This document shows, piece after piece, positions 1 through 9,275 of a DNA stretch of 64,000 nt. Under the pieces are notes generated by a model, which was given only the letters and a program-made list of their open reading frames with translations, had not been told where the DNA came from and made no database searches. The stretch lies in contig NZ_ADVG01000003.1 of NCBI RefSeq assembly GCF_000178855.1, positions 2,046,001 through 2,110,000 of the forward strand, read 5' to 3'. The stretch's first letter is position 1. Each line of letters starts with the position of its first letter. Source of the stretch: Ktedonobacter racemifer DSM 44963. Lineage in GTDB: Bacteria; Chloroflexota; Ktedonobacteria; Ktedonobacterales; Ktedonobacteraceae. The translations under genes were made by a program, and so were the position numbers.

Positions 1-1679
1 ACTAATTGGTAATATCCTGCTTGATTGGGATAAGCGATGCCGGCTTGTTCTAGTTGTTTGAGAGCAGTATTAAATTCCGTCAATTGTCTTGGAGAAAGAC
101 TTAGAGCCTGACGCAGTAGCTCCCAAGTAGTGCGCAAATTTGATGGAGCACTAGATGAATCGCTACTAGTAGTCATATCAAGCAGAATAAGAGTTCTTAA
201 CAACCGCCCTTCTAGCCCTGTATGTATTTGTTCTGGCGTTAGCTTTGAGCTGAACTGTTGATAGAGATAGAAGAGTTCAGTATTTTTCTCTTTCAAGCTA
301 CCTTCAAAGTACGCAAATAACTGATCCAAAGAGAGTAAGTTGAGCCGTCCGTCATCCGATCTTAAATGCGCTGTGTCTATAAAAGATTTAAGCCCACGGC
401 TTTCATCCCACAAAAAGCTAAACATTGTGCGTTCGTTTTGCGCTAATCTATTGTTGAGGAGAGGTAAACAATAAGCTGTCAAGGGGTGGAGTGGAAAACA
501 TCCTTGTATAATTGTCTTCTTCATCCACTCTCGATCGTGTCTTTCCGAACGCTGTCCCCATAGGCTCATCGCCAAGGAAAGAAGCTCATCTTGCTGTTGC
601 ATATCTTTTTCAAAAAGCGATGCCGGAGAAACTTTTTTAACTATAGCGGCGCTAATAAGTTCCTCCATATATTGAGATCTTAAAGATATCTGGCCTTGGA
701 TAAAACGTCCGCCAGTGCGCTCTAGTGCAGTTTGTGACGAGAGCGTATTCGCTTGGTTCCCAGCACTAGAAAAGCCATGGAGGCTTACAACATAGAAGTG
801 GATTTGGTTTTTTCCAGATCTAGAAGCTGTTTCAGCAAGATTATCTATAGCTTTAATATTTGGTGCGTTTGTTGATGGTTCGGCTAATTTTTGCAATAAA
901 TGCGTGAACTCGTCCGCGATTATAAATACCCCGCTGTATTTCCCGCTCTCTACCAGCTTTTTTGAAACGGCATTGAAGGCGTCATCAGGCCTTTCAATCA
1001 CCGCAGTTGGATGAAAAGGCATCCCTATTATTTTGTTTGTTACTACTCTAAATATGTCTAGCGCACCATCAGCCTGCGGACCCATAAGATCATGTTTTAG
1101 TTGGCCTAATGTCATACCGTAATTTTCTTGTAACCATCTATCTACTCGTTCAACGTTATCTGGAAGTTCTCGTTCCCACTGCGCTATAAGATCAGTGGCT
1201 GCACGATAGTAGGTATCATCCATAATATCTGATAGCCCAATTTGAGCTAGAGCTTTTTCTAGGCCATCTAAAACAAAACTGCTAAAAGTGGTTGCTGTAT
1301 CGGCTTGTAGTAGGACAAGGAGAAATGGAGGTTTATGCAATCGTGCATCCTGAATAGCTTTAGCTTTACTACTATTAAGGTTATGGAGTCGTTCAAAGAA
1401 AGGAGCTAGTAGTGGATCGTCTGATGAACGTGTAATATAGTTTGATATCATCAACATGAGATCTGATTTGCCTGTACCATAAGTGCCCATGAATAGTTTT
1501 GCACGGTTCTCAGAATTCATCTGTAAACTATCCCGTATTTTCATAAAAATATCAAGAGTGTCATGTGTAGGGATATAGCTTTCGACAAAGTGGCGGTTAT
1601 ACTCTTCGTTAAAGAAGTCTTTGGGAAGTTGTACAGATGGTTTAAATCCCCCTTGAATTTGCACTACATTGCGCATCAT
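1..1679 (-). CDS. brxC: BrxC-like P-loop ATPase, partial (3' end cut by window edge)
   Basis: The minus strand is open from the double ATG at 1679 to the window edge, giving at least 559 residues. A Walker A motif GTYGTGKS lies near residues 65-72 and a Walker B-like FIIADEF near residue 253. The start codon overlaps the stop of the BrxF-like gene upstream as ATGA, so the two are translationally coupled. In BREX type 3 loci the order brxF-brxC is usual; BrxC is the large ATPase needed for BREX methylation and phage restriction. I assign BrxC mainly from this neighbourhood and the P-loop, because the N-terminus alone is not diagnostic. A different large STAND or DUF6079-type ATPase remains possible. 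The rest of the system (pglX, brxH, pglZ, brxA) would lie to the left of this window. Confidence 0.62.
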   Translation of the reverse strand, partial: MMRNVVQIQGGFKPSVQLPKDFFNEEYNRHFVESYIPTHDTLDIFMKIRDSLQMNSENRAKLFMGTYGTGKSDLMLMISNYITRSSDDPLLAPFFERLHNLNSSKAKAIQDARLHKPPFLLVLLQADTATTFSSFVLDGLEKALAQIGLSDIMDDTYYRAATDLIAQWERELPDNVERVDRWLQENYGMTLGQLKHDLMGPQADGALDIFRVVTNKIIGMPFHPTAVIERPDDAFNAVSKKLVESGKYSGVFIIADEFTHLLQKLAEPSTNAPNIKAIDNLAETASRSGKNQIHFYVVSLHGFSSAGNQANTLSSQTALERTGGRFIQGQISLRSQYMEELISAAIVKKVSPASLFEKDMQQQDELLSLAMSLWGQRSERHDREWMKKTIIQGCFPLHPLTAYCLPLLNNRLAQNERTMFSFLWDESRGLKSFIDTAHLRSDDGRLNLLSLDQLFAYFEGSLKEKNTELFYLYQQFSSKLTPEQIHTGLEGRLLRTLILLDMTTSSDSSSAPSNLRTTWELLRQALSLSPRQLTEFNTALKQLEQAGIAYPNQAGYYQL

Positions 1680-2167
1680 TTGAACCATGAGGTCACTCCT
1701 TGCTTTATCTCATAAATATGATTTTGATCCATCTCTAAAAATATTTTATTTAGCTGCTGGGCCGTTCGGGTGCGAGTTGTAATTACCACGCCAGTTGTTA
1801 AGCCTGGAGCACGACCTACAAGTTTGAAAAATTCTTCTTGTATATCCCATGTCCATAAACTCAACAGGGGCTCAATTTCATCGAAGACTATGAAGTCTGC
1901 AGTAGTTTTATTACACCAGCGATATAAATCATCTAAGAAGTTGTTAGGCCGGTATATTTCTTCTTGCCCAACTACACAGTCTAAGAACCCCTGGCCGAGA
2001 GTATAGTTAATGTATTTCCATCCATTGTTTTTGCATAGGGACTTACAGAGAAAAGATTTTCCACATCGTGGTTCTCCAACTATCCAAAGAATACGATATC
2101 GTGCCTGTACGTTGCATACGTTACGAATGCGAGTTGCTAGTTCCTTTTCGATATCTGTCATGTTCAT
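1676..2167 (-). CDS. brxF: BrxF-like BREX type 3 P-loop protein
   Basis: This is a 163-residue single-domain P-loop protein. The Walker A is GEPRCGKS near residues 31-38, the Walker B is FIVFDEIEPL near 92-101, and an arginine-containing sensor-like segment (TTRTRT) follows near 129-134. Size and motif layout match BrxF, the small ATPase that marks BREX type 3 systems. It overlaps the DUF4007 gene upstream and the BrxC-like gene downstream by ATGA junctions, so all three form one operon. BrxF's biochemical role is not established beyond being part of BREX-3. A generic small AAA protein is the alternative, but the pairing with a large ATPase on its 3' side argues for BrxF. Confidence 0.7.
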   Translation of the reverse strand: MNMTDIEKELATRIRNVCNVQARYRILWIVGEPRCGKSFLCKSLCKNNGWKYINYTLGQGFLDCVVGQEEIYRPNNFLDDLYRWCNKTTADFIVFDEIEPLLSLWTWDIQEEFFKLVGRAPGLTTGVVITTRTRTAQQLNKIFLEMDQNHIYEIKQGVTSWFK

Positions 2168-2997
2168 AGTTGTTTGTAGTATTGTTCAAGCAGGCTACTT
2201 GCTTGGCGCTGCTGGAGACGATTTACTGGTTCGTGTTGTGTATCAGAAAAACTCAGGTATCCTAGTCCAGTTAGTTCTATAATAAAACGTCTTACTTGGC
2301 TTACATCAGCCAGACAAATTCGGCCGATGCTCTCTTCTTCGTTACAAAGCTGAGAGAAACGGAGGGTATTTGTATAATCATAGCGATGTTGCCACCAGTC
2401 GAAAAGCATATATCCAATAATAAGTGGTGATGGATAGTTGGGGCGACGAGCCACATAGGCTTTGTTTTGTCTTTCTAAAATATGCAGTTTTGCTAATGCA
2501 TCTGGTTGAATATATGTGTATAGGGCCGCTGCAGGGTCTTTCGTGAGAGCGGAGCGGTTTTTCGCATCTGTTTTCATCAGGTTTTGAAAATAAGCTTGAA
2601 ATTTATCGCTTGTAAAATCAGTATGAAAAGGTAAATAATGGTTAATTAGAATATACCAAGCATCGGATGCTTCATCTTGCTTCACAGATAAATAATAATG
2701 CAAAATCCATTGAGTCCCCAAATTGGAAAGTGTAGGGTCATAACGAGCTACAAGTTCACCAAATTGAGTTAATTGGTAGCTTTTCTTGGTCTGAGAAACA
2801 TCATTAACCACGATTTTTGCTAATCCTGTATGACGAAGCCAGGCTGAAAATCCCTCTGCAACTGGTCTATTTACGCTCATCCCACGAGCCAATTCTTCTT
2901 GGCTCGCCGTTGGGGTGTTCTGGATGTAAATGAGAGCATCACTCAATCGGCGTAAGTCCAAGTTGAAGTTCTGAAAAAAACCCATAGTTTTTCCCAT
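2164..2997 (-). CDS. DUF4007 family protein, first gene of the BREX-like operon
   Basis: The 277-residue product has an N-terminal winged-helix-like stretch (QEELARGMSVNRPVAEGF) and a middle block with WILHYYLS and a following INHYLPF, which resemble DUF4007 proteins. DUF4007 members occur beside DNA-modification defence systems (BREX and phosphorothioation loci); their function is not known. The start at 2997 is preceded by GGGAG seven bases upstream, and a 13-bp palindrome lies just beyond that. It overlaps brxF by four bases. I infer an accessory or regulatory role in the BREX operon from position only. Confidence 0.62.
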   Translation of the reverse strand: MGKTMGFFQNFNLDLRRLSDALIYIQNTPTASQEELARGMSVNRPVAEGFSAWLRHTGLAKIVVNDVSQTKKSYQLTQFGELVARYDPTLSNLGTQWILHYYLSVKQDEASDAWYILINHYLPFHTDFTSDKFQAYFQNLMKTDAKNRSALTKDPAAALYTYIQPDALAKLHILERQNKAYVARRPNYPSPLIIGYMLFDWWQHRYDYTNTLRFSQLCNEEESIGRICLADVSQVRRFIIELTGLGYLSFSDTQHEPVNRLQQRQASSLLEQYYKQL

Positions 2998-3008
2998 AAG
3001 TTAACTCC

Positions 3009-3021
3009 CTGTTAATAACAG
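3009..3021. promoter_or_regulatory. 13-bp palindrome upstream of the BREX-like operon
   Basis: CTGTTAATAACAG is a perfect 6-bp inverted repeat around one central base. It lies directly upstream of the ribosome-binding site of the DUF4007 gene. Position and symmetry suit an operator, but no regulator gene is adjacent and chance is not excluded. Confidence 0.3.
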
Positions 3022-3362
3022 TTCAGTTGATTGAGTTTAATCGTAAACCAAATGCTACAATAAAGCAGAAATAAGCCGAAACAATACATACTGATCTTTG
3101 TTGAGGGTACTTATAAAGAATCAAAAATTGTTTTGGCTTGGAGGATTCCCTACTAATGCTCTTGTGCATAGATACGGTTGAATGTATATGAGTTTATTTT
3201 ATACCAAAATTGCTTGTTAAGCAATACCTAATCTTTATGTTTGATTAATTATAATTTAAGTTTAGGTGAATAGGACCTTTCATAAAGTTGTCATTATATG
3301 ATGCGAGAGGAGGAAAGGAGAGCAAAGGCGATCAGGTTTGCGGCTGTTGAGTATGAAAAAAG

Positions 3363-3533
3363 TTGGATCACTACTGGCTGCCGGCTCAGTTGCATACGAA
3401 AGCGTTTCCCGATAATCGATGGCGGCTCAAAGGTGAAGTTCCACTCTATCGATTGAGCGAGCAGGTACGCCAGGAGATTGTGTTTGTGAGAACGGAGCGC
3501 TGGCTCAAGCGCGAGCTAGGTACCATAGGATGA
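3363..3533 (+). pseudogene. Short orphan coding remnant in the 3.0-3.86 kb gap
   Basis: The gap between the BREX-like operon and the GIY-YIG gene has no convincing full gene. It holds a 56-codon open stretch with protein-like composition (for example WRLKGEVPLYRLSEQVRQE) ending at a TGA at 3531. There is no ATG or good ribosome-binding site, so it looks like the 3' end of a lost gene. I do not recognise the family. The rest of the gap (3534-3862) shows nothing I can support. Confidence 0.25.
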
Positions 3534-3862
3534 GAAGGATAAAGCCATATTTAGTAATGTGCAAATATGGTTATCTTTCTACCCAGGGAAGCCTGAACAC
3601 TGGTGAGGAGAGGAGATGAGAAGGCGATAGTGCAGGATTTGATGGTGCGCATCGATACGGATGCAAATTCTTTCTGTTGAAGGTGCATATTCGAGTCATT
3701 AGTTGGGCCAGAGAAGAGTAGCTTGAACAAAAGCGCCATCCAGGTTGTTATTATCTTGATGTTGTTCTAAAAGCTCAGAACTCATTTGGTATTTCATGGA
3801 GTGAAACGGTAAGATTGGTCTCGCCCCATGAAATGCGATTTCACGATTTGTTTTTCTTGACT

Positions 3863-4723
3863 CTAGTTGAACCGTTGCTGCTCCAATGGTGGTTGTCTGG
3901 TAAGGCTGTAGTACCCGGCTATCAGGTCGTTTTTTATTTCCCGTAACTGATACGGGGGAAAACCAGGAGGAAACGTTATTGTAGAATGCTGTATGCCTGT
4001 GGATCTCCATGCTCTTCGAGATAAGCGATCCATGAGGCTATGCAGATTTTGATCGAGTTCGACGAGGACAAGCCTATTCTCTCCATTGATGATTTTGCAA
4101 ATGCCGGGTTCTTCGGGGATATGGGAGATCGCAGATGGGTTCAAAGTGGCTAGCTCACTCCATTCGAGTGACAGCCAGGTCTCTTCTTGTGGTAATCCTT
4201 GTGCTGGCAGTGCTGGATAACTTGGGCCCCATGCTGGATTTGTCTCTCCCTCTGGTAATCTCCCTCCACGGAAACCACTTCTTCCATTTCCAGACTTGAC
4301 ATAGAGAGGATGAAATCGTCCATGGTTGCATCGTGTGGATGAGCCAAACTCCAATCGGTAACGCCAAAGGACACTGCATTCAAAGGCTTCACGCTTTTCT
4401 GTGCTTAGCGTCGCTGGGACTGGTGCGACAGAACAGGCAAAGTCGAGCCCCTCTGCATCCCCCCATGCCCAGAGCGAGGGAGCTGCTGTGTGTGGATCAT
4501 TAAACGGCATTTGCTCCGGATCGTCCAGTGTATTGCGAATTAATGCAGTCAGGCGCTCTCGCAAGTTCCGCCCAGTTTGCCCAATGTAAAAAAGTTCGTC
4601 TATGTCTATTGCTTTAATTCGATAGACACCTGGTCCTGTTGGGAGTGTATTGATATCTGAGCTTGTAAAGGGTATCCATGGCGTCCATTGTAATCCACAC
4701 CAATTGAGAGAAAGAAAGTTCAT
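3863..4723 (-). CDS. GIY-YIG domain protein, possible tandem repeat
   Basis: The 286-residue product carries a GIY-YIG nuclease signature near residues 32-60: PGVYRI, then FYIGQTG, then RERL with the expected conserved arginine. A glutamate in EAFECSV about 65 residues later could be the metal ligand. Near residue 205 the motif EEPGICKI, followed by LVLVE and LMDRL, looks like a second, degenerate copy of the same fold lacking the YIG part. GIY-YIG enzymes cut DNA in homing, repair and restriction. The gene stands alone between the BREX-like operon and the helicase operons. A ribosome-binding site AGGGGA precedes the start. A stand-alone restriction or anti-mobile-element nuclease is plausible but unproven. 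Confidence 0.6.
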   Translation of the reverse strand: MNFLSLNWCGLQWTPWIPFTSSDINTLPTGPGVYRIKAIDIDELFYIGQTGRNLRERLTALIRNTLDDPEQMPFNDPHTAAPSLWAWGDAEGLDFACSVAPVPATLSTEKREAFECSVLWRYRLEFGSSTRCNHGRFHPLYVKSGNGRSGFRGGRLPEGETNPAWGPSYPALPAQGLPQEETWLSLEWSELATLNPSAISHIPEEPGICKIINGENRLVLVELDQNLHSLMDRLSRRAWRSTGIQHSTITFPPGFPPYQLREIKNDLIAGYYSLTRQPPLEQQRFN

Positions 4724-4864
4724 AAAGCTTTTCCCCTATATTTCGCTTGTTTAAACTGAAATCTTAACGTAGATGATAGTGTCTGAAATTGCAGTACTTT
4801 ACAAATGCTGTGAAGTTGGTTGAATAGCTATCCATTAAAGAATGGAACAGTGAGCGAGTAGGCC

Positions 4865-4907
4865 ATAAAAAATGCTGGAGAGAGTCTTTTCTGCCAGCAT
4901 TTTTTAT
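4865..4907. terminator. Bidirectional rho-independent terminator
   Basis: ATAAAAAATGCTGG (4865-4878) and CCAGCATTTTTTAT (4894-4907) form a perfect 14-bp stem with A-tract and T-tract on either side, so it can terminate in both directions. It sits in the 4724-5344 gap between the divergent GIY-YIG and helicase genes. Nothing else in that gap stands out. Confidence 0.7.
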
Positions 4908-5344
4908 GCTACTTCGATCTCGTATGAGTGTCCCAATGAAAGACTAGCTCACAGCGTTGTCATAACAATTTCCCAGCGAGACATACTCATGCTGATGCCG
5001 TATTCAGCTAACAGACCTTGATACTGCTGGTCCAAGGAGAAGGCTTAAGTAATAACAGAGGTTGATTGATGCTTGTGTATTGTACTGTACTACATGTGAG
5101 AGCAAAATGTCGAGCATAACTATTTATCACTCGATAAAATTTGGCATCACTAGTAAGGAATCAGAAGGACGAGTGCTAGAGAAGAGAGCTTTCTGAAATA
5201 GTATCGTTACATCTATAAGATTTTTCTTGCAAAAATGACAATATGAGCATAAAATAAGTACACCAGAGAAGATTATCTCGACAATTTGCTGCTAAATTCT
5301 GTTTATAATCATGCTCCATCTCCATAGAAATACCGAGGTACCAT

Positions 5345-7432
5345 ATGAGCTCTGAGTGGTTGACGACGATGAAGCCCACGTTTCAGACTGAATGGCTTGC
5401 CCTTCCACCTAAAATTGCCCATCAGATTCTGGAAAAAATCCATTATTTAACGCAAGATCCCCTGCCTGATGGCGATCTCAAAAAGCAGCTCACCCATAAC
5501 AATCGGGATGTCTATCGCCTGGAGAGCGGCGATTATCGGATCATGTACACCTTGCAGCATCCATATATTAGCCTCCTTCATTTAGAGAAGCGGCAAGAGA
5601 AGACTTACAAAAAGGAGTATAAAAGCGAATACCTGGGAGGGTATAGTCCCGAAGAAACGTTTTCAGAGCGTGTTGATAAATATACACATGAGGGGGCAAC
5701 CATTCCACCCTCGCAAGCTTTGCCCTCGCCCATCACTAAAAAACTGCTGGTAAACCTGCTCATCCCCGCGCAATACCATGCTGATTTGTTATCTATTGAG
5801 GATGAAGACAGTCTCCTGGATGCTTCCCATGTCCCCGATGACTATAAGCTCAAGGTCCACACCGCGCTCTTTGAAAAGCCTCTGAGCCAGGTCTTCGAGG
5901 AGGCCGATTACCTTCTGCCAGAGATCAATAGCCTGATGCGCTACAAAGAAGGCGACCTGCTGGCCTTCTTGCTCAAGCTCTCACCCGAGCAGGAGAAGTT
6001 CGTCACCTGGGGTCTTACCTCCGCTGGTCCAACGCTTCTGAAGGGTGGACCAGGTACTGGGAAAAGCGCGATTGCCCTGCACCGTGTCTATGCCCTGATC
6101 CGCGAGTTTCGCGAGCGCGGACACGACGACTTTCGTATCCTCTTCACAACCTATACCAACGCCCTGGTTCATTCTTCAGAGCAACTCCTGGAGCAGCTAT
6201 TGGGAAAGGACATCAAGTTTGTCGAGGTAAGCACCACTGATCTTATCGCACGCGACATCCTCAAAGAGGCAGGTATTCAAACTGAAATTATTGATCAGCA
6301 AGAGCTCGACGATCTATTGCTCCAGGCTATGCAGGATGCCTCATATACTGGCTCAGTCGTGCAGCAAAAAGCGCAGCGCCAGTTCATCAAGGATGTAAAC
6401 TTCGACTATCTCCTGCAAGAGATCAACCGTGTCATCGTCGCGAATCAGCTTGAATCCCTAGAACAGTACCTGGCAGCTCCACGACCGGGACGGCAGATGT
6501 CTCTCAGTGCCCTCCAGCGTCGCGCCGTCTGGTCTGTGCATGAGAAACTAGAGCAGTTGCTCGCGCGAGAACGGAAGATTACATGGCATCAACTGCGCAC
6601 CCAGGCGGAGAAACTGGTAGCGCAACGCCAGATCACTCGGCAATATGAGGCTGTCATTGTCGACGAAGCGCAGGATCTCGATCCGAGCGCCCTTCGTCTC
6701 ATGACGCAACTCTGCAAGACCCCCAGAGGACTCTTTATCACCGCAGACGCCAACCAGTCCATCTATGGCAGCCACTTCACCTGGTCTAGCATTCACAAAG
6801 ATCTGCAATTCCGTGGCCGCACTGGCATTCTGCATGCCAACTATCGCTCGACGCGCGAGATTGGCGAGGCTGCACAATCCTACCTCCAGCAAGGCATTCT
6901 CGACAGCGATCCGGTTGAGCGAGAGTACATCTACAACGGCCCATTGCCCATCGTGCGCAATGTCAACAACGACCAGGAAGAGGCCCAACTCCTCGCGAGC
7001 TTCCTCACTGCCGCCAGGCGTACCTATCGCCTGGGTATCGGTTCCTGTGCCATTCTCTGCCCCAACGAGAAAGTCGGGCGCAGTCTCGCCGCCGCTCTTG
7101 AGCGCTATCAGATCGAGGCCGCGTTTATGAGTGGCCAGTACCTCGACCTGAAACGTCCTTGTGTCAAGATCCTCACCCTCAATTCAGCCAAGGGGCTTGA
7201 GTTTCCCATCGTGGCCCTGGCAGGCTTTCACAAAGTCAACAAATACATGCGCAAACCCAGCCAGTCCACGCCAGAAGAGCAGAACGAAGCCCTGGCCCTG
7301 GAACGCCGTCTCCTCTTCGTCGGTATGACTCGTGCCATGCGCGCTTTACTGCTCGCCGTTCCCACAACGTCCAAGTCTCCTTTGTTCGAGGGATTTGACA
7401 CGCGCTACTGGAACGTAGAGCAGCAGACCTAA
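5345..7432 (+). CDS. RelE/ParE-like domain fused to UvrD-type SF1 helicase
   Basis: The 695-residue protein begins with about 90 residues resembling RelE/ParE toxins: VYRLESGDYRIMY, then ISLLHLEKR and a tyrosine, as in the last strands of that fold. The remainder is an SF1A helicase: Walker A GGPGTGKS near 235, Walker B IVDEAQDLD near 438, ITADANQSIYG near 462, NYRST near 498, LNSAKGLEFP near 615 and FVGMTRA near 658. Start 5345 has GAGG seven bases upstream. It is the first of three plus-strand genes. No antitoxin gene is visible. The RelE-like part may act as an RNA- or ribosome-binding module and not as a free toxin; that is inference. Confidence 0.8.
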   Translation: MSSEWLTTMKPTFQTEWLALPPKIAHQILEKIHYLTQDPLPDGDLKKQLTHNNRDVYRLESGDYRIMYTLQHPYISLLHLEKRQEKTYKKEYKSEYLGGYSPEETFSERVDKYTHEGATIPPSQALPSPITKKLLVNLLIPAQYHADLLSIEDEDSLLDASHVPDDYKLKVHTALFEKPLSQVFEEADYLLPEINSLMRYKEGDLLAFLLKLSPEQEKFVTWGLTSAGPTLLKGGPGTGKSAIALHRVYALIREFRERGHDDFRILFTTYTNALVHSSEQLLEQLLGKDIKFVEVSTTDLIARDILKEAGIQTEIIDQQELDDLLLQAMQDASYTGSVVQQKAQRQFIKDVNFDYLLQEINRVIVANQLESLEQYLAAPRPGRQMSLSALQRRAVWSVHEKLEQLLARERKITWHQLRTQAEKLVAQRQITRQYEAVIVDEAQDLDPSALRLMTQLCKTPRGLFITADANQSIYGSHFTWSSIHKDLQFRGRTGILHANYRSTREIGEAAQSYLQQGILDSDPVEREYIYNGPLPIVRNVNNDQEEAQLLASFLTAARRTYRLGIGSCAILCPNEKVGRSLAAALERYQIEAAFMSGQYLDLKRPCVKILTLNSAKGLEFPIVALAGFHKVNKYMRKPSQSTPEEQNEALALERRLLFVGMTRAMRALLLAVPTTSKSPLFEGFDTRYWNVEQQT

Positions 7433-7540
7433 CACAGATCGAAATTCTTGAGTTGCCCATACTCTACAGCACACTGAGACCTCACCTAATGCGGTCATCG
7501 TGATACTGAATTCATCCCTAAAAGAAGGAAGCAAGCAAAG

Positions 7541-9154
7541 ATGCGGCTTACTAAAGTTGAACAACAGTATTTACAGCAACGGAAGCCGTTTGAGGGGTTG
7601 GTATGGAGGATCGACGATGATGGTATTCCTTGCTGTTGCGTAAAAGTACCTCATCAGATTTCTTTTGATAGATTTTCTTTGATGTTTGACTCTCTAGAGT
7701 TATCCTCTTCGAGAAAATCGGCCGTTCTTTACTACGGAGCAAGCAGCTACTACTACGATTTGGTTAAGACCAACTTGGTTCATGTATTTGATGTTGTTGA
7801 AGATGAGGGTAAACAAGTATTGCAAGGAATAGCCCAAAGCAAATGGATTGCTGTGTGTGGATACAGCGAAAAAGGGCTGGCGTTTTTGGGTCGTAAACAG
7901 ATAGAACTCAAGCCAAAAATTCGCAGCAGTTTAGAAGCCATTGGACGAAATAGTAAGCCAGCGGCAAAAATGCAGCAGGTTGCTAAGGCACAAAATGTAG
8001 AGAACAAGCGAACAAAGTCAGAAACTCACCATGCATTTGCTCCTTTAAAACCAGGCGAGTTATTGAGCTTTCCAGTGATTGAGCGTTGTCGGTATCAACT
8101 GCAAAAAGAAATACATCAAGCGAGCAATCAGAATAATAGCATACAGAGGCAAGTCTTCTGGCGTTTGTTACTTCTTGCGGGCCTCGAGCAAGCCAGGTCG
8201 TTTAGTTTCTATACAGATGCGATCAATATGATTGAGCAGAAGCGTGTTACGCTTAAGCATAGCAATCGACCTGTGCTGACTCCAGAATTTCATGTTCCTC
8301 ATCTCTGGTTTGGCTTTTTTCAGCCAATGAAAACGCTTGTTTGTCCGGATACAGCGGCTATTTTTCTGTTTTCTGCAAGTGATAGTTCGTTACGTGAGCA
8401 CTCCTCAATGTTGCGAAGTGTATCAGATCAAGAATGGAAAAAGCTCTATGAGCAAGAACGGGACTTTATTTCATTAAATGTAGTGAATACCCAGGGGAAG
8501 ATTGTTTGGTCAATGAATCTCCCCACGACAGTGGAAGAGGCCAGGAAGCACATTGATTACCCCTGGGTAGCTCCTGTATGGTTCCAGTGTTTTCAAGGTG
8601 GTGCATGTCAAATCCCAAAAAGTGAAGAAGTAACAGGGAGTCCTCCTTATTCATATCAGTTATGTAAACAATGTAGACAAGCCCAATTGTTTTTCTCTAC
8701 CTGGCTTATGACGGCCTGGCAAGCATTGATGGGAGCTTACCGAGACGACGATCTTGACACCATTGGAAGTGAGCGAGTAGAACACTTTCAGATGGCGAGT
8801 CTATTTTTAAGGAACGGTAAAGCAGATAGGAATAATACAGTAGAGCATCGATATCAAATTATCATCTACAAGGATATTTCAAGTGGATTAAATAGCCCCT
8901 GGCATTCGGTCTTGCACCCAACTGGTTCGTGGGTAGAGGCCTTGATGGCATTTGATCCAGAATCTTTAACCTGGCAAGAGAGATCAGTTATGCCACATTA
9001 CCGAGTTTTGCGCTCGCTCCGTTACAAAGAACCCGGGACGAAGATTCCCGTACGTGGTCATAAAAGAAATACTCCAATGCGTGCTGATCGTCTAGATATG
9101 CCTAGGGATACAAGAGTGAGAGCCAGGCAGTTTGATTATGAGGATGAAGAGTAA
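7541..9154 (+). CDS. Unknown 537-residue protein between two helicases
   Basis: I do not recognise a family. Visible features are a charged linker around residues 140-175, a Cys pair CKQC near residue 380, two aromatic-rich stretches (FHVPHLWFGFFQPM near 245-260 and YPWVAPVWFQCF near 334-345) and an acidic C-terminus (FDYEDEE). No membrane segment or signal peptide is seen. The start follows AAGGAAG. The gene lies 108 bp after the RelE-helicase fusion and 121 bp before the RecD-like gene on the same strand, so it is probably co-expressed and a partner of these helicases. Confidence 0.7.
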   Translation: MRLTKVEQQYLQQRKPFEGLVWRIDDDGIPCCCVKVPHQISFDRFSLMFDSLELSSSRKSAVLYYGASSYYYDLVKTNLVHVFDVVEDEGKQVLQGIAQSKWIAVCGYSEKGLAFLGRKQIELKPKIRSSLEAIGRNSKPAAKMQQVAKAQNVENKRTKSETHHAFAPLKPGELLSFPVIERCRYQLQKEIHQASNQNNSIQRQVFWRLLLLAGLEQARSFSFYTDAINMIEQKRVTLKHSNRPVLTPEFHVPHLWFGFFQPMKTLVCPDTAAIFLFSASDSSLREHSSMLRSVSDQEWKKLYEQERDFISLNVVNTQGKIVWSMNLPTTVEEARKHIDYPWVAPVWFQCFQGGACQIPKSEEVTGSPPYSYQLCKQCRQAQLFFSTWLMTAWQALMGAYRDDDLDTIGSERVEHFQMASLFLRNGKADRNNTVEHRYQIIIYKDISSGLNSPWHSVLHPTGSWVEALMAFDPESLTWQERSVMPHYRVLRSLRYKEPGTKIPVRGHKRNTPMRADRLDMPRDTRVRARQFDYEDEE

Positions 9155-9275
9155 AACACTCAACGCATGTTCGGAGTACCTGAAAGGACTATGAGGTTCT
9201 CCAATAGGAGGCGAATGCTGTTATAAAAGGGCGTATGGTTTATAATAGTATTCATCTGGATTTTGCTATTATTAA

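Noticed and set aside
5345..5620. Separate RelE toxin gene with its own antitoxin.
   Set aside because: The frame continues without stop into the helicase, and no small antitoxin gene lies upstream or downstream.
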